NCBI GenBank assembly: GCA_963669415.2
Contig: CAXXPS010000002.1
Span: forward strand, 2,170,001-2,234,000
DNA: 64,000 nucleotides
Reading direction: 5' to 3'
From: JAWKWH01 sp963669415
GTDB lineage: Bacteria > Pseudomonadota > Alphaproteobacteria > Rhizobiales > Rhizobiaceae
Shown here: piece after piece, positions 62,524 to 64,000 of the stretch
How positions within the stretch are numbered: position 1 is the first letter of the stretch
How the letters are laid out: each line of letters begins with the position of its first letter
The notes under the pieces: generated by a model
What the model saw: the letters and a program-made list of their open reading frames with translations, nothing else
Told to the model about the DNA's origin: nothing
Database searches by the model: none
Made by a program: the position numbers and the translations under genes

Positions 62524-63005
62524 GTTTCGTCGACAGGAAAGTCCGCTACCGAAGCGGTCATGGTCTCACGGAAGTTGTCGAGACGATCTGCAACGCTCGC
62601 GTCAGAAAGTGCCAGCACCGCTGCGGCCAGCAGAGCGGCATTGACAGCCCCTGCCTTGCCGATGGCTAATGTGCCAACAGGTATTCCGGCAGGCATTTGG
62701 ACAATGGACAGAAGCGAATCCTGGCCGGAAAGTGCTTTTGTTTCGGCCGGAACGCCAAAAACCGGAAGTGGTGTCATGGCGGCAGTCATGCCCGGCAGAT
62801 GCGCGGCACCGCCGGCACTGGCAAGGATCACCTTGAACCCAGCCTGTTTGGCGTTGCGGGCAAATTCGTACAGCCGTTCAGGAGTACGATGGGCGGAAAC
62901 TATGCGCGCTTCATGGGAAATGCCCAGTTGGTCGAGTGTTTGTGCGGCATTGCGCATATTGGGCCAGTCCGATTGACTGCCCATAATGATCGCGACATCG
63001 GCCAT
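62520..63005 (-). CDS. purE: PurE, N5-CAIR mutase
   Basis: Class I PurE, 161 residues, moving the carboxyl group of N5-CAIR to give CAIR. N-terminal VAIIMGSQSDWPNMRNAAQTL and the SAHRTPERLYEFA motif with the catalytic His are complete, with AGGAAHLPGM following. Coupled with purK, which makes its substrate. Confidence 0.97.
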   Translation of the reverse strand: MADVAIIMGSQSDWPNMRNAAQTLDQLGISHEARIVSAHRTPERLYEFARNAKQAGFKVILASAGGAAHLPGMTAAMTPLPVFGVPAETKALSGQDSLLSIVQMPAGIPVGTLAIGKAGAVNAALLAAAVLALSDASVADRLDNFRETMTASVADFPVDET

Positions 63006-63039
63006 CAGCCAATTCCCCCGGATTTGATGATCTGTTGTT

Positions 63040-63243
63040 TCAGGCGATAATGTCCGGAATAATGCGGTCTTCGACGGCCTGCAACCTGTCTTTCAGTGCC
63101 AGTTTTTTCTTCTTCAGTCTTTGGATCTGCAAAGGATCGCAACCGGTTTTGATCATGGCCCCGATAGCCGCATCGAGATCGTTATGTTCCTGTTTGAGAC
63201 GGGCAAACTCAAGGCGGATTTCGGCCTGTTCTTGTTCCGACAT
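63040..63243 (-). CDS. DUF465 (YdcH-like) family protein
   Basis: A 67-residue, charged, helical protein with the DUF465 pattern: LKQEHNDLDAAIGAMI, a short turn, then DPLQIQRLKKKKLALKDRLQAVE. The function of the family is unknown. It lies 34 bases upstream of purE on the same strand and may be cotranscribed with it. A second, distinct DUF465 gene lies on the opposite strand at 63477. Confidence 0.88.
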   Translation of the reverse strand: MSEQEQAEIRLEFARLKQEHNDLDAAIGAMIKTGCDPLQIQRLKKKKLALKDRLQAVEDRIIPDIIA

Positions 63244-63476
63244 ATACGCAGTCTCGATCCGATTTTAGTATTTGCAAATCATTAAGGACGATTGGCAGCC
63301 CTCGCCAATCCTGGAACAATTTGCTTACCACAAATTGTACGTTTCGAAAATCCTGCCAATTGATATTCGACAAGTTCCCAATCTGATGGCACACTGTCAT
63401 ATGACTGTCGCGAATCACCCGCGGCGGGATTTGCGATGGTCGTTCGAGGAACCTTTTCAGAAAGGGAGAATGGCCC

Positions 63477-63653
63477 ATGTCTCTTGCGACCCATATTGCA
63501 GAGCTTCAGAAAAAACACGGCGACATTGAAAAGCAGATCGACGAAGCGATGACCCATCCTTCCGTGGACACGCTTGAGATTGCCGAGTTGAAGCGTCGCA
63601 AATTGGCGATCAAGGACGAAATTGTAAGACTTGAGGAGCCGACAACCCACTAG
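63477..63653 (+). CDS. Second DUF465 (YdcH-like) family protein
   Basis: A 58-residue protein in the same family: HIAELQKKHGDIEKQIDEAM, a turn, then DTLEIAELKRRKLAIKDEIVRLEE. GGGAG lies 7 bases before ATG. It is divergent from the first DUF465 gene, 233 bases away. The two are related but not near-identical. A terminator follows. Confidence 0.85.
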   Translation: MSLATHIAELQKKHGDIEKQIDEAMTHPSVDTLEIAELKRRKLAIKDEIVRLEEPTTH

Positions 63654-63682
63654 GCGGCTCGCTCGGCGAACAGTTTGCAGAA

Positions 63683-63721
63683 CCGGAGGCTGCCGGCCTC
63701 CGGATGGTTTGATTCTTTTAT
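63683..63721 (+). terminator. Terminator after the second DUF465 gene
   Basis: CCGGAGGC and GCCTCCGG form an 8-bp stem with loop TGCCG, followed by ATGGTTTGATTCTTTTATTTTTC. The T-rich tract begins a few bases after the stem, so efficiency is uncertain. Confidence 0.6.
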
Positions 63722-63806
63722 TTTTCTGAAATTGCTGATTTTGACCGATCTGGTCGATTCCACCCCGCGCCGGCCGGTCTGTTCGTCAGACCACTGGTCA
63801 GACGGG

Positions 63807-63832
63807 AAAAGGCCCGCCAATGTAGCGGGCTC
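63807..63832 (-). terminator. Rho-independent terminator of acs
   Basis: On the minus strand GAGCCCGC and GCGGGCC pair around TACATTG, followed by TTTTCC. It lies just after the acs stop. Confidence 0.75.
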
Positions 63833-63853
63833 CATTGTTCTGCCGGTTTCGGG

Positions 63854-64000
63854 TCAGCTCTTCTTGTTCTGCCGGTTATCGATCAGATCGTCGACCACAG
63901 CGGGCTCGGCCAGGGTTGAAGTATCGCCGAGAGAGCCAAAGTCGTCCTCGGCGATCTTGCGCAGAATGCGGCGCATGATCTTGCCGGACCGTGTCTTGGG
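63854..64000 (-). CDS. acs: Acetyl-CoA synthetase, C-terminal end only
   Basis: The last 48 codons of a minus-strand gene that begins outside the window. PKTRSGKIMRRILRKIAEDD is the conserved C-terminal motif of Acs, and its lysine is the residue that is acetylated to switch the enzyme off in other bacteria. The tail GDTSTLAEPAVVDDLIDNRQ also matches. The enzyme makes acetyl-CoA from acetate, ATP and CoA. Most of the protein is not visible. Confidence 0.92.
   Translation of the reverse strand, partial: PKTRSGKIMRRILRKIAEDDFGSLGDTSTLAEPAVVDDLIDNRQNKKS

Overview
The window is a piece of an alphaproteobacterial chromosome, most likely a member of the Hyphomicrobiales (Rhizobiales). The basis is the gene content and order: tkt, gap and pgk in one block with DUF4164 and zapA genes; rsmB, a heparinase II/III-like gene and purH in series; livHMGF followed by a DUF6867 gene and livK; purE/purK beside DUF465 genes; and a TPP riboswitch on thiBPQ. 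Genus cannot be settled from the sequence alone. I see no rRNA, tRNA, CRISPR array, prophage or insertion sequence, so this looks like stable housekeeping and transport DNA.

Layout. 1-5.0 kb (minus): a liv-type ABC transporter (G, F, H, M) with an acyl-CoA synthetase cut by the left edge. 5.2-9.8 kb (plus): a BMP-type nucleoside/purine ABC importer. 9.8-12.8 kb (minus): a cyclopropane-fatty-acid synthase and a TadG-like von Willebrand A protein, separated by an unusual 23-codon gene with a Shine-Dalgarno complementary to the whole 16S rRNA tail. 13.2-18.4 kb: an SDHAF4-like succinate dehydrogenase assembly factor, rsmB, a heparinase-like protein and purH. 18.5-20.6 kb: a membrane LytTR regulator divergent from a DUF2141 protein and a membrane protein. 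20.7-23.8 kb: LysR regulator, mmsA, and a small exported protein behind a hairpin that hides its ribosome site. 23.8-26.5 kb: GntR regulator, a DapA-family enzyme and a 4-hydroxyproline epimerase. 26.8-32.8 kb: livHMGF, DUF6867 and livK, where LivG carries an unusual C-terminal helix-hairpin-helix extension. 33.0-37.6 kb: pyruvate carboxylase and an MFS transporter. 37.7-45.3 kb: an SH3-like protein, a LysR regulator, an NAD-dependent epimerase behind a 55-codon ORF, and an RND efflux pair. 45.5-51.1 kb: pgk, a frameshifted small membrane gene, gap, tkt, DUF4164, zapA. 51.1-53.0 kb: NAD salvage (pncB, pncA). 53.1-55.6 kb: an unknown helical protein and an ABC-F ATPase. 55.6-59.8 kb: thiN and riboswitch-controlled thiBPQ. 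59.9-64.0 kb: an M48 lipoprotein protease, purK, purE, two DUF465 genes and the 3' end of acs.

How the genes work together. Central carbon flow (tkt, gap, pgk, pyc, acs), purine synthesis (purE, purK, purH), NAD and thiamine supply, and uptake of amino acids, nucleosides and thiamine dominate. Catabolic cassettes (mmsA; hydroxyproline enzymes) each have an adjacent divergent regulator.

The items most worth a second look are small: the 23-codon gene at 11255 with its perfect anti-Shine-Dalgarno match and terminator, the leader ORF plus ribosome-site hairpin at 23377-23475, the LivG extension, paired CtrA-type sites before the TadG-like gene, and the broken membrane gene between gap and pgk. 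No large new system was seen.
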